Shown: positions 51,021 to 60,277 of the stretch, one piece after another
Numbering within the stretch: the first letter of the stretch is position 1
Layout: every line of letters starts with the position of its first letter
NCBI GenBank assembly: GCA_903883645.1
Contig: CAISBR010000147.1
Coordinates: forward strand, 1-64,000
Source of the DNA: an uncultured Myxococcales bacterium
GTDB lineage: Bacteria; Myxococcota_A; UBA9042
Reading direction: 5' to 3'
Length of the DNA stretch: 64,000 nucleotides
Program-made: the position numbers and the translations under genes
The notes under the pieces: model-generated
The model's input: only the letters and a program-made list of their open reading frames with translations
Told to the model about the DNA's origin: nothing
Database searches by the model: none

Positions 51021-53567
51021 GTGAGCCGACCCTTGCCGACCCTAGAGCAGCTGCGCCACGACTTGGGCGCGCTTGGCTTAGACCGCTTGGCGCGTGCGGG
51101 GTTACGCCGCGATCCGGGCCTGTATAACCTGCTGGTGCACATCGTGCCGCCCGAGGTGGCCCGCGATCACGCCGCCGGCGATCTGGTGGCCGATCGCCTG
51201 GCCCAGCCGCCCGGACCCCTTTGTTTGTACGTGCATATTGCCCCTTGTACGGGGCGGTGCACGTTTTGCCACTACGCCATCGAGGTCAATCCCTCGCAAG
51301 ACCAGACCGAGCGCTATCTGCGGGCACTCGAAAAGGAAATCACCGCGCGCTGGTCGAGTTTGGACGACCGCAGCCCGGTGCGCTCGCTGATGATCGGCGG
51401 CGGTACGCCAACCTACCTTACTGCAGCGCAACTCGATAAGCTTTTCAAGCACATCCATGCCACTGTGCGGCTAGACCACGGCATTGAGCTGACGATTGAA
51501 GGCTCGCCCGAGACGATCACCCGCGACAAGCTGCAAGTGCTCAAAGATCATGGGGTCAATCGCCTTAGCCTGGGCATCCAGAGTTTTGACGACGCCATGC
51601 TGCGGCTGCTGGGGCGGCGCCACGATCGGCGCAGTGCCATGCAAAGCCTTGAACTGGCTCGCGAAGTGGGTTTTGATCACCTGAACCTCGATCTGATCTA
51701 CGCGCTGCCCGGGCAAACGGTCGAGGGCTGGCTTGCCGATGTGGCCCACGCCGCCGACTTTGGCATCGACAGTCTGACCACCTACCACCTGAGAAAACGG
51801 CCGGATACGGTGATCTCGCGCCATGCCTCGCCGGCCGAAGATAGTAATCTTTTGATGCATATCGGAGCCCTGCGCGTGCTTGAGGAGCGCGGCTATCGGC
51901 AGTCGCTGGTCGATTATTTTTGCAGGGCGGAGCTCGAAACGGCGCAAGTGCAGGCCCGCGACAAGTGGCGCGACATGCAGCCGGTCGATGGTGTGGGGCC
52001 CGAGGCCTGTTCGCGGCGCCGCGACGTTATCGCCTTTGATCATGCCGAGTTTTCGACCTGGATCGAGGCGGTGGAGCGCGCCGATGGCCCGCGCGGCTGG
52101 CCGCTGGCGCATGGGCGGATGCTGTCGATCGAAGAGCAGATGGCGCAGCGGGCGATGTTTGGCCTCAAGGTCTTGGACCCGGGCGGCGGGCTCGACAAGG
52201 CGGCGTTTGCAAGCGATTTTGGCAAGACCGTTGACGAGGTTTTTGGCAGTGTTCCCAAGGAGCTAGTCGAGGCCGGCGCCATTGTCGACACGGGCACGCA
52301 CCTGCAATTCACGCCGGGCGGCACGCTGCTGGGCGACGAGGTGTGCCAGCGCTTCTATACCGAGGAATTGCGACGGAAAATGGTGTCGCGGGTCCGTGTG
52401 CGCGCCGAGGGCAGTACCGTAGCCGTGCCGCGGGGCAGTGAAAAGCAAGCTATTGATTCTGCTGAGGTCTTAGTGATCGGCGCCGGCGTGGCCGGGTTGC
52501 ATGTCGCAGCGGCCCTGGCGGCGGACCTGGGCGCGGGCGTATTGCTAGTCGAGGCCGAGGACGAGATCGCACGGGGCGCAACTGCGGCTGCACTGGGCGG
52601 TTTTCGCACGCAGTTCGCCGACCCGCTGCTCGCCGAGCTGACGGTGCGGTCGCTGCTCGCGTATCAAAAGCTGGCGCAGGGGCCCGAGGGTCACCGGCTG
52701 GGGCTGCAACGCGACGGCTATGTGTTCTTGGTGGCGAATGCGGCGGACCGTGCGCTGTGCGACCAGCAGGCGGCGATCGCCCAGCAGCATGGCCAGCCGA
52801 TGCAGTGGCTCGACCCCAAGCAACTGACTGACTTGATTCCGGGTATTGCTGTGGGCGATCTGCTCGGCGCCTGGTATGGGCCCGAAGACGGTCGCCTGGA
52901 CCCCCACGGCGTGGCGTGGCTGGCGCGGCGCGCGATATTGGATCGCGGAGGCAGGCTGCTGCTCGACACGCCGGTCAAAAAGCTGAGGCTGCACAAGGGC
53001 TCGGTAGTGGGTGTCGACACGGAGCGCGGCTGGATCGCGGCGCGGCAGGTGGTGCTGTGCACGGGCGCGGCGACCCCGCAGTTGCTCAAAAGTGCCGGCG
53101 TTGACCTGCCGCTGGCCATCGACAAAAGGCGCATCTTGATGGCGCAAGGTATTGATCTGCCAAAGTATCCCGGCCCGCTGGTGCTGGGGCAGACGCCGCC
53201 GCTGTACTTTCGGCCCGAGTCCAATGGCCTGCTGGTATCGGCGCGCGAGCTGAGCAACGACGACGACTTGCCATGGGACGCGGTGGTGCGCGAGCGCGCC
53301 ATCGAGCGGCTGCCGGCGCTGAAAAATGCACGCTGGATCCCGGGTTGGAGCGGTCAGCAGACCCATAGCCGCGACGGTCGGCCGCTGGTGGGGCCGTGCC
53401 CTGGGCTCGAAGGGGTGATCCTATGTACTGCGTTGGGCGGTGCGGGGATCATGCACGCGCCGGCGGTGGCGGCGCTGGCAGCGGGTTGGGTGCTGGGTAC
53501 GGCCGATGGTGCGGTGGCCGAAGAGCTGGATCCGCGGCGGGCCGGCCTGGGGCAAATCGATCCCTAA
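51021..53567 (+). CDS. Fusion of HemW/HemN-like radical SAM enzyme and FAD-dependent amine oxidase
   Basis: 848 residues from a GTG with GAGGT ahead. Residues 50-460 are HemW/HemN-like: CTGRCTFC (Cys76, 80, 83) preceded by YVHIAP, IGGGTPTYL, NRLSLGIQSFDDAMLR, LNLDLIYALPGQT and the C-terminal winged-helix segment. Residues 480-840 are a DadA/glycine-oxidase-like flavoprotein: Rossmann GAGVAG at 487-492, then VLLVEAE, AALGGFRTQF, QVVLCTGAATPQLL and the C-terminal LGGAGIMHAPAVAALAAGW. The frame is continuous across the joint, with no internal stop or start signature. HemW homologues hand over or make haem intermediates; the flavin part would oxidise an amine or amino acid. I know of no described protein with this pairing. 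Confidence 0.88.
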   Translation: MSRPLPTLEQLRHDLGALGLDRLARAGLRRDPGLYNLLVHIVPPEVARDHAAGDLVADRLAQPPGPLCLYVHIAPCTGRCTFCHYAIEVNPSQDQTERYLRALEKEITARWSSLDDRSPVRSLMIGGGTPTYLTAAQLDKLFKHIHATVRLDHGIELTIEGSPETITRDKLQVLKDHGVNRLSLGIQSFDDAMLRLLGRRHDRRSAMQSLELAREVGFDHLNLDLIYALPGQTVEGWLADVAHAADFGIDSLTTYHLRKRPDTVISRHASPAEDSNLLMHIGALRVLEERGYRQSLVDYFCRAELETAQVQARDKWRDMQPVDGVGPEACSRRRDVIAFDHAEFSTWIEAVERADGPRGWPLAHGRMLSIEEQMAQRAMFGLKVLDPGGGLDKAAFASDFGKTVDEVFGSVPKELVEAGAIVDTGTHLQFTPGGTLLGDEVCQRFYTEELRRKMVSRVRVRAEGSTVAVPRGSEKQAIDSAEVLVIGAGVAGLHVAAALAADLGAGVLLVEAEDEIARGATAAALGGFRTQFADPLLAELTVRSLLAYQKLAQGPEGHRLGLQRDGYVFLVANAADRALCDQQAAIAQQHGQPMQWLDPKQLTDLIPGIAVGDLLGAWYGPEDGRLDPHGVAWLARRAILDRGGRLLLDTPVKKLRLHKGSVVGVDTERGWIAARQVVLCTGAATPQLLKSAGVDLPLAIDKRRILMAQGIDLPKYPGPLVLGQTPPLYFRPESNGLLVSARELSNDDDLPWDAVVRERAIERLPALKNARWIPGWSGQQTHSRDGRPLVGPCPGLEGVILCTALGGAGIMHAPAVAALAAGWVLGTADGAVAEELDPRRAGLGQIDP

Positions 53568-53593
53568 AACGCGCACCTCTGACCACTTCAACC

Positions 53594-53622
53594 TTGCCTG
53601 ATCCAGCAAATTTCCGTACACT
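53594..53622 (+). promoter_or_regulatory. Promoter for rpsB-tsf
   Basis: TTGCCT at 53594-53599, a 17-bp spacer, and TACACT at 53617-53622. The start near 53629 produces a leader of about 193 nt before rpsB. Confidence 0.6.
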
Positions 53623-53765
53623 GCCGCCCCCTAGCCGGGCGAGCTGTGTGTTCGTTTTCGGCCAGGGAGTTAGTAAGCAAAGAAAGGCACAGGCTTTTCG
53701 CTACAACACATGCCCCGGCACCGGCATTTTCAGCGACGTTCGCTGCGACTCCGGCGCAAAGTTCC

Positions 53766-53789
53766 GTGCGGAAAGTTCGCTTTCCGTGC
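53766..53789 (+). promoter_or_regulatory. Stable hairpin with TTCG loop in rpsB leader
   Basis: A 10-bp stem (53766-53775 with 53780-53789) closes on a TTCG loop; the inner seven pairs are Watson-Crick (CGGAAAG with CTTTCCG). There is no T-run, so it is not a terminator. It ends 32 nt before the rpsB start and may take part in feedback control by S2, which binds leaders of this operon in other bacteria. Confidence 0.5.
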
Positions 53790-53821
53790 ACTGCGGGGCA
53801 GAGGTACAACGGAGCTAGGAT

Positions 53822-54652
53822 ATGGAAACAGTTACAGTTCGCGACATGCTCGAAGCCGGCGCTCACTACGGTCACCAGACCCGGCGCTGGAACCCCAAGA
53901 TGAAGCCGTACATCTACGGCGCCCGCAACGGCATCTACATCATCAACCTGGGCCGCACGGCTAAGTTGTTGAAGGATGCCCAGAACTTCCTCTCGCGCCT
54001 GACGGCTCGCGGCGAGCAGGTTCTGTTTGTGGCCACCAAGCGCCAGGCCCGCGACATCGTTCGCGAAGAGGCCGCTCGCGCCAAGATGCCCGTGGTCGCC
54101 CACCGCTGGCTCGGCGGCACGCTCACCAACTTCCGCACGCTCAAGACCTCGATCGAGAAGCTGTCGGAAATCGAGCACATGCTGAGCCCCGAGATGGCTG
54201 GCCGCCTGCCCAAGAAAGAGCTGAGCAACCTGAACAAGCAGCACGACAAGCTGATGCGCAACATCGGCGGCCTGCGCACCATGCCCTCGATGCCCGGTGC
54301 CATTTTCGTCGTCGACCCCAGCGAGGAGCACATCGCCATCGCCGAAGCGCGCCGCAAGGGCATTCCGGTGGTTGCGCTCTGCGACACCAACGCCGACCCC
54401 GATGTCTGCGACTACATCATCCCCGCCAACGACGACGCCATGCGCTCGATCCGCTTGTTCGTCAAAGCGGCGGCCGATGCCTGCATCGCCGGCGCGCAGA
54501 TGTCGCGCGATCAAATGGGCCGCGATTTCGACGGTGGCGCCTCGTCGTCCTCGGGTGCCGAAAATGTTGAGGTCATTCGCAAGCCGACCCACAAAGACGT
54601 GGTAGTCGACGAAGTTGAAGTTGAAGTTGAAGGCGAAGGCGAAGAGGCGTAA
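53822..54652 (+). CDS. rpsB: Ribosomal protein S2
   Basis: 276 residues. S2 is part of the small subunit; landmarks are MLEAGAHYGHQTRRWNPKMKPYI, cited here by the segment GAHYGHQTRRWNPKM, then HRWLGGTLTNFRT and VALCDTNADPDVCDYIIPANDDA. The last 25 residues are an acidic, Val/Glu-rich tail (DEVEVEVEGEGEE) not found in E. coli. GGAG lies 8 bases before the ATG. The cluster rpsB-tsf-pyrH-frr is conserved in most bacteria. Confidence 0.98.
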   Translation: METVTVRDMLEAGAHYGHQTRRWNPKMKPYIYGARNGIYIINLGRTAKLLKDAQNFLSRLTARGEQVLFVATKRQARDIVREEAARAKMPVVAHRWLGGTLTNFRTLKTSIEKLSEIEHMLSPEMAGRLPKKELSNLNKQHDKLMRNIGGLRTMPSMPGAIFVVDPSEEHIAIAEARRKGIPVVALCDTNADPDVCDYIIPANDDAMRSIRLFVKAAADACIAGAQMSRDQMGRDFDGGASSSSGAENVEVIRKPTHKDVVVDEVEVEVEGEGEEA

Positions 54653-54708
54653 GCCTACGAGTCCTCTACAGAACCCCCTCAATCCACTTTCTGTTTTTGG
54701 AGAATACC

Positions 54709-55359
54709 ATGGCAGTTACCGCTGCTCAGATCAAAGACCTGCGCGAGCGCACTGGCGCGCCGATGGGCGACTGCAAGAAGGCGCTCGAAGAGACCGCGGG
54801 CAATACCGACAAGGCCATCGAGTTCCTGCAGAAGAAGGCCCTCGCCACCGCCGCCAAGAAGTCGGGGCGCATTGCCGCCGAAGGCCGTGTCGGCACGTAC
54901 CTGCACCACGATGGCAAGACCGCGGTGCTTATCGAAGTCAACTCGGAGTCGGATTTCGTCGCCAATACCGACGACTTCAAGGACCTCGTCGCCAACCTCT
55001 GCCTGCAGATCGCCGCGATGTCGCCCCGCTGGGTCCGTCGCGAAGAAGTGCCGGCGGCCGAGTTGGCTACCCAGCGCGGCATTTACGAAGCGCAGGTCCG
55101 CGAGCTGGGCAAGCCCGAGAACTTGGTCGCCAAGATCGCCGAGGGCAAGCTCAACGCGTGGTACGGCGATGTCTGCCTGCTCGACCAGACCTTTGTCAAA
55201 GACGACAAGGTGACGGTCGGCAAGTGGTTGGCGGAGCGCATTGGCAAGTGCGGCGAGAACCTCGTCGTGCGCCGCTACGTTCGCTACGAGCTGGGTGAGG
55301 GCCTCGAGAAGCGCTCGGACGACTTCGCCGCCGAAGTGGCCAAGATGGCTGAAGCCTAA
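54709..55359 (+). CDS. tsf: Elongation factor Ts
   Basis: 216 residues from the ATG at 54709, after TGGAGA; a TTG at 54697 would add four residues. EF-Ts exchanges GDP for GTP on EF-Tu. The N-terminal UBA-like region IKDLRERTGAPMGDCKKALEE and the core ESDFVANTDDFKDL with its conserved TDxF pattern are clear. At 216 residues it is a short form, with one dimerisation subdomain, compared with 283 in E. coli; short forms also occur in Thermus. Confidence 0.97.
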   Translation: MAVTAAQIKDLRERTGAPMGDCKKALEETAGNTDKAIEFLQKKALATAAKKSGRIAAEGRVGTYLHHDGKTAVLIEVNSESDFVANTDDFKDLVANLCLQIAAMSPRWVRREEVPAAELATQRGIYEAQVRELGKPENLVAKIAEGKLNAWYGDVCLLDQTFVKDDKVTVGKWLAERIGKCGENLVVRRYVRYELGEGLEKRSDDFAAEVAKMAEA

Positions 55360-56217
<858 letters not shown>

Positions 56218-56271
56218 TGGACTGGCTTGGATCGAAGGGTAGCAAGGGCTTGATAGGTAAGGAGGATTGCC

Positions 56272-56820
56272 ATGGAAGAAGAGATTTTTGCCGACTTGCA
56301 GCACAGTCTTGACGCCTCTGTAGACCACTTTCGCCACGAATGCGGCAAGTTGCGTACCGGTCGCGCCAATGCCGCGCTGATGGACGGTGTGCGCGTCGAT
56401 TATTACGGTAGCGAGTCGCCGCTCAACCAGGTGGCGACGGTGAGCGTGGTCGACGCCCGCATGCTGCAGGTCAAGCCGTGGGAGCGCAACATGTGCGGCC
56501 CCATCGAAAAGGCGATTCTGGCAGCGAATTTGGGCCTGACGCCATCGAACCGCGGCGATGTGGTGCTGGTGCCGATTCCGCCGATGACGGGCGATCGCCG
56601 CAAAGAATTGGTTAAAGTTGTCAAGCATATGGCCGAGGATGCCAAGGTGAGCAGCCGCAATGCCCGCCGCGATGCCATCGATCTGCTCGAGTCGCTCGAA
56701 GACTTCCCCGAAGACGACCTGACCCGCGGCAAGAAGAAGGTGCAAGACATGGTCGATGCCAACACCAAGCGCATCGAACTGGCCGAAAAAGAGAAAGAAG
56801 TCGAAGTGCTCGAGGTCTGA
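56272..56820 (+). CDS. frr: Ribosome recycling factor
   Basis: 182 residues. RRF, with EF-G, splits the post-termination ribosome. Landmarks are LRTGRANAALMDGVRVDYYG, VKPWERNMCGPIEKAI, NRGDVVLVPIPPMTGDRRKEL and RNARRDAID. A TAAGGAGG site lies 6 bases before the ATG. The gene ends the rpsB cluster. Confidence 0.98.
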   Translation: MEEEIFADLQHSLDASVDHFRHECGKLRTGRANAALMDGVRVDYYGSESPLNQVATVSVVDARMLQVKPWERNMCGPIEKAILAANLGLTPSNRGDVVLVPIPPMTGDRRKELVKVVKHMAEDAKVSSRNARRDAIDLLESLEDFPEDDLTRGKKKVQDMVDANTKRIELAEKEKEVEVLEV

Positions 56821-56980
56821 CAGCGCCGCCCAGCGCGAACGACCCGATCGCATTGGGTATTCTGTGGGCGGCCCTGTCCTTTTCGTGGGGCGCAAGCTCG
56901 CGTCATTACGGCTGACTCGCCGCGCCGCGCCGCAGATCCCGTCTGGTATTTAGAGTTTCGGGCGCGAGTATGAGGCGCGG

Positions 56981-57685
56981 CTATTGGGTGCGCGCTTCGG
57001 CCCGCCAGCGCGCCGCTTCGGCCGCCACAAAAGCACGGTCGTCTACTTCGCAAGCTAGCAAGAATGCAGCAGAAAACCCGCGTCCGGCCCGCAATTCGCG
57101 ACATAGGCTGGCGTAGGGGCGCGTACCGTGTTGTTGCCACCATGCCGCAAAAAGCTGGGCGGCCACGGCATATACCACACCGCCCAGGTCGGCAATGCCA
57201 GCATCGTCGGAGTATGCGGCCGATTCCACTGCATCGTCAGCTAGATAGCGCCGGCCAGTTGCAGGTGGCAGGCCCTCGGCAGCCACCACCGCTAGTCCCT
57301 CGCGAAACCAGGTGGGCGCGTAGGCTGGGGCCCGCTCAGGGCTGGTAGAACGCTGAAACCACAGAATATGCGCCAGCTCATGCAGCACCAACGTGACCCA
57401 CTCGCCGGGATCGGGCGGTGCGGGCCAGCGCTCGGGTCGCAGCAGCCACACGGCATCATTCCAGGCCAAGCCGCGCAAATCGAGCAGCGACGCTCGTGGC
57501 GCTAACAGCTTCAATTCGATAGAATTATCGACAAGGAGCAACTTCACTGGCCGGCAAAACCGCCCCCACGGACTCAGGCGGGCCAGGCGCCGCGGCAGGT
57601 CGCGTTCTAGGGCGCGGCTATACGGCGAATCGGCCGCCAGGTCGGCGTGCAGTTCTAAGGCGATGCTCGAAATCGATAGAATCAT
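56981..57685 (-). CDS. Peptidase-MA-like (HExxH...E) metalloprotease-type protein
   Basis: 234 residues. LVLHELAHIL gives the zinc motif HELAH (His102, Glu103, His106) and WFREGLAVV a likely third ligand Glu129, the gluzincin/peptidase-MA pattern. In family members the protein usually has a signal peptide; here the first 20 residues are only mildly hydrophobic, so it may be cytoplasmic. Other parts are helical and Trp-rich (FAAWWQQHG). The stop at 56981 faces frr across a 160-bp gap with no clear hairpin. Substrate unknown. Confidence 0.75.
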   Translation of the reverse strand: MILSISSIALELHADLAADSPYSRALERDLPRRLARLSPWGRFCRPVKLLLVDNSIELKLLAPRASLLDLRGLAWNDAVWLLRPERWPAPPDPGEWVTLVLHELAHILWFQRSTSPERAPAYAPTWFREGLAVVAAEGLPPATGRRYLADDAVESAAYSDDAGIADLGGVVYAVAAQLFAAWWQQHGTRPYASLCRELRAGRGFSAAFLLACEVDDRAFVAAEAARWRAEARTQ

Positions 57686-57865
57686 CGGGTGGTTCGAGGT
57701 CCGCCGTCACTCGGCCGTTTGCCGCCGTGTCCGCCCATGCTACCATCGCGGCTCAGGGCCGGCCAGCACGCCGGTGCAACCCAGCCCCGCTGCTCGCGCA
57801 ATCCCCCCGCGCGCCGAGATAGTCGTATGGTTATGCTGCCTTCTGCACGCGTGTCGCGCACTTCG

Positions 57866-58888
57866 ATGATCCAGTCGGGAGCCACGCCGCTGCGCTTGGG
57901 CCTGACCTTGGGCGACTTGGCCGGGATCGGCCCCGAAGTCTCGGTGCAGGCCCTGCTGCAGACCGACTTGCATCGCCGCTGCCTTGTGCGCATCTATGTG
58001 GTTGCCGAACATCAGGATTGGCTCCGCGCCACCTGCCAGCGGTATGGGCTGCTGGGTGGCACGCCGATCCCCGATGCCGGCCTGCAGATTGTGCCGGTCG
58101 AGTGCGCGGTGCACAGTGGCCCGCAGCGCCCCGGTTTAACGAGCGAAGCGAGCCAAGCCCACGCCTTTGCCGCGCTAGAAGCCATGGCCGATGCTGCAGT
58201 TTTGGGCGAGATCGACGCGATGGTCACCGGGCCAGTGCCCAAAAGTATCTTTGATCATCTGACGCCGCGGCCCCCTGGGCAGACCGAGTTTTTGGCACAT
58301 CGGTTGGGCGCCAAGCGGTTTGCCATGATGCTGGCCGGGCCCCGTCTGCGGGTGGTGCCGGTGACGACCCATATCGGTCTGCGCGATGTGGCGGGGGCGC
58401 TCACTACCCAAGGCATTGTGGATTGCGGCCTTGCGGCGGTCGATGCGCTGACCCGCTGGATGGAGCTGAGTGCGCCGCGCTTGGCGATCTGCGCCCTAAA
58501 TCCGCACGCGGGCGAGGGTGGCCGGCTGGGCGACGAAGAGGAGCGCATTATTGTGCCCGCGGTCGAGCAGTTGCGCGAACTTGGCATCCACGCCGAGGGG
58601 CCGCACGTGGCGGACACGGTGTTCTACCGCGCCATGAACGGCCGCTTCGACGCGGTGTTGTGCATGTACCATGACCAAGCTCTGGGGCCGCTCAAGACCG
58701 TGCATTTCCACGATGCGGTCAACTTGACCTGTGGCCTGCCGATTCCGCGCCTGTCGCCCGACCACGGCACCGCCTACGACATTGCCGGTCGCGGCACGGC
58801 CGACCCGACCAGTATGGTGCAAGCCCTGGCCCGCGCCGAGCGTATGGCCTCGCGCGCCGCTCTTCAACTCAACAGACCCGTTGCATAA
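57866..58888 (+). CDS. pdxA: PdxA-family dehydrogenase
   Basis: 340 residues from the ATG at 57866; ATGs at 57827 and 57833 would add 11-13. PdxA oxidises 4-phosphohydroxy-L-threonine in pyridoxal phosphate synthesis; related PdxA2 proteins act on other sugar acids. Landmarks: GLTLGDLAGIGPEV (usually GDPAGIGPE, here Leu for Pro), VPVTTHIGLRDV with a metal His, CALNPHAGEGG, CMYHDQALGPLKT and LSPDHGTAYDIAGRG. The next gene encodes a lipoprotein and then a PLP enzyme. Without pdxJ nearby a true PdxA role is likely but unproven. Confidence 0.88.
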   Translation: MIQSGATPLRLGLTLGDLAGIGPEVSVQALLQTDLHRRCLVRIYVVAEHQDWLRATCQRYGLLGGTPIPDAGLQIVPVECAVHSGPQRPGLTSEASQAHAFAALEAMADAAVLGEIDAMVTGPVPKSIFDHLTPRPPGQTEFLAHRLGAKRFAMMLAGPRLRVVPVTTHIGLRDVAGALTTQGIVDCGLAAVDALTRWMELSAPRLAICALNPHAGEGGRLGDEEERIIVPAVEQLRELGIHAEGPHVADTVFYRAMNGRFDAVLCMYHDQALGPLKTVHFHDAVNLTCGLPIPRLSPDHGTAYDIAGRGTADPTSMVQALARAERMASRAALQLNRPVA

Positions 58889-58907
58889 ACGGTAACTTGG
58901 AGGCCCT

Positions 58908-60116
58908 ATGGCAGCGTTTCGTCGGCAGGTACAGTGGACCTTGGCCGCGCTGGCTTGGCTATGCGCACTGCCCAGTTGCCGGGGTGGCGACACGGGGCAA
59001 CAGACGCAACCCGGTGCGCAGACTCAGCAAGGTAGCGGTGGCGGTCCGAGTGGCGGTCTGGGCAATGGCGGTCAGGCGGCGCAAGGGGCTGCGGGTGGGG
59101 CACTGGCCTTGCCGCACGGCGCGACTCGCTCCGCGAGTGACAAGGCGTTCGGCGACGACCCGGTCAGCTGGCTCGACCTGAAGTACCAGCTTGAGCTGCC
59201 GCGTTCGACACAAACGCAGGCGATTACGCTGCCGTGGCAAGAGGTTACGCCCACTGCGATGCCGGCGGTGCCCAACAATCCCAAGGGTGTGGCCAAGGCG
59301 GTCGTGCACCGTTGGATCGAGCCGGTACTGCTGCTCGGCCGCAGCGAGGTGGCGACCGGCGAGCAGGTATTGGGCAAGCTGCGCTGCCAGGCGGAGCAAA
59401 AGGACCTGTGCAGCGATGCCGGGTTGCGAGCCCCCACGGGTCGGCAGCGTCTCGATTTTGATCCCGCCCAGGCCGACGCCAATGGGCTGCCGGGCTGGCT
59501 GGTCAAGGCGGCGGGCGACCAGGGCTGGCGCGGCAAGCCGGTGCTGCTTTTCGCCGATCGGCGCGTGGCGATTCAGGCGGTGCTGCAGGCCCAGTCGGCG
59601 CTGCTCGCGGCCGGTGCGGAGCCGCGCTTAGTTACAGCAACGCTTTACGGTACATTGGGTTATGTGCTGCCGCCGCAGCCCCAGCCGCCTACACTGCTGG
59701 CCTTTGAGCCGACTACCGCAGTCGCCGATGTGGATGCCGCCCCCGACCGTGTGCCGCGCGACCTAATTGGCGTGGTGGTCGAGGTCTATACGACGGGGAT
59801 GCATCTGACCCTGAAGCGCCCGGCGCCGCATCCGGCGACCACCCCCGAGTTGCTCGGAGATGTAGTGCAAGCTCTGAATATTTGGGCAGAACGTGCCCGT
59901 ACGACCGCGCCACAGCTAAAGGTCGCGACGGTGCGGGCCGCGGCCGAGGCGCCGTGGGAAGAGGTGGTGCGCGCCATCGACGGTCTGCGCGACACCTGTG
60001 CCCGCGCCGCCAAGGGCACGCCGTGCCACGATAATCGGTCGCTGTTCGCTTGGGTTACGCTCGACGTGCTGCCCGTTGCGCCACCGGCCGCGATCAAGCC
60101 CGCAACCCCGATGTAG
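58908..60116 (+). CDS. Lipoprotein of unknown function
   Basis: 402 residues. The signal ends in LCALPSC (Cys24). Residues 30-65 are Gln/Gly-rich linker. The mature domain has strands such as EPRLVTATLYGTLGYVLP and VVVEVYTTGMHLTLKRP, and a CARAAKGTPCHD Cys pair. A conserved-looking RVAIQAVLQAQSALLAAGAEPRLV follows the ExbD/biopolymer-transport style of a predicted periplasmic strand-helix, but this is weak. GGAGG precedes the ATG, 19 bp after pdxA, so the two are probably co-transcribed. Confidence 0.75.
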   Translation: MAAFRRQVQWTLAALAWLCALPSCRGGDTGQQTQPGAQTQQGSGGGPSGGLGNGGQAAQGAAGGALALPHGATRSASDKAFGDDPVSWLDLKYQLELPRSTQTQAITLPWQEVTPTAMPAVPNNPKGVAKAVVHRWIEPVLLLGRSEVATGEQVLGKLRCQAEQKDLCSDAGLRAPTGRQRLDFDPAQADANGLPGWLVKAAGDQGWRGKPVLLFADRRVAIQAVLQAQSALLAAGAEPRLVTATLYGTLGYVLPPQPQPPTLLAFEPTTAVADVDAAPDRVPRDLIGVVVEVYTTGMHLTLKRPAPHPATTPELLGDVVQALNIWAERARTTAPQLKVATVRAAAEAPWEEVVRAIDGLRDTCARAAKGTPCHDNRSLFAWVTLDVLPVAPPAAIKPATPM

Positions 60117-60205
60117 TCCTGTAATTTCAAGCAGTAGAAAATGCCTGCTCTATTCTCGGCGCAGATGTGCGCGTCACGGCTTCGTCGCCCTGTGGCCAGC
60201 AACGC

Positions 60206-60234
60206 TTGACTCATGCGCCCTTACGCGATAGACC
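60206..60234 (+). promoter_or_regulatory. Promoter for the PLP enzyme
   Basis: TTGACT at 60206-60211, a 17-bp spacer, and TAGACC at 60229-60234. The start near 60241 gives a leader of about 37 nt before the ATG at 60278. Confidence 0.5.
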
Positions 60235-60277
60235 CCAGGCGCTAAGGCCGGCACAACGCCCGCTTTCAGGAGTTTCG

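Noticed and set aside
54668..54698. Possible attenuator between rpsB and tsf (ACAGAA with TTCTGT, then T-run)
   Set aside because: A 6-bp AT-rich stem is too weak for termination, and the T-run overlaps the tsf ribosome-binding region.
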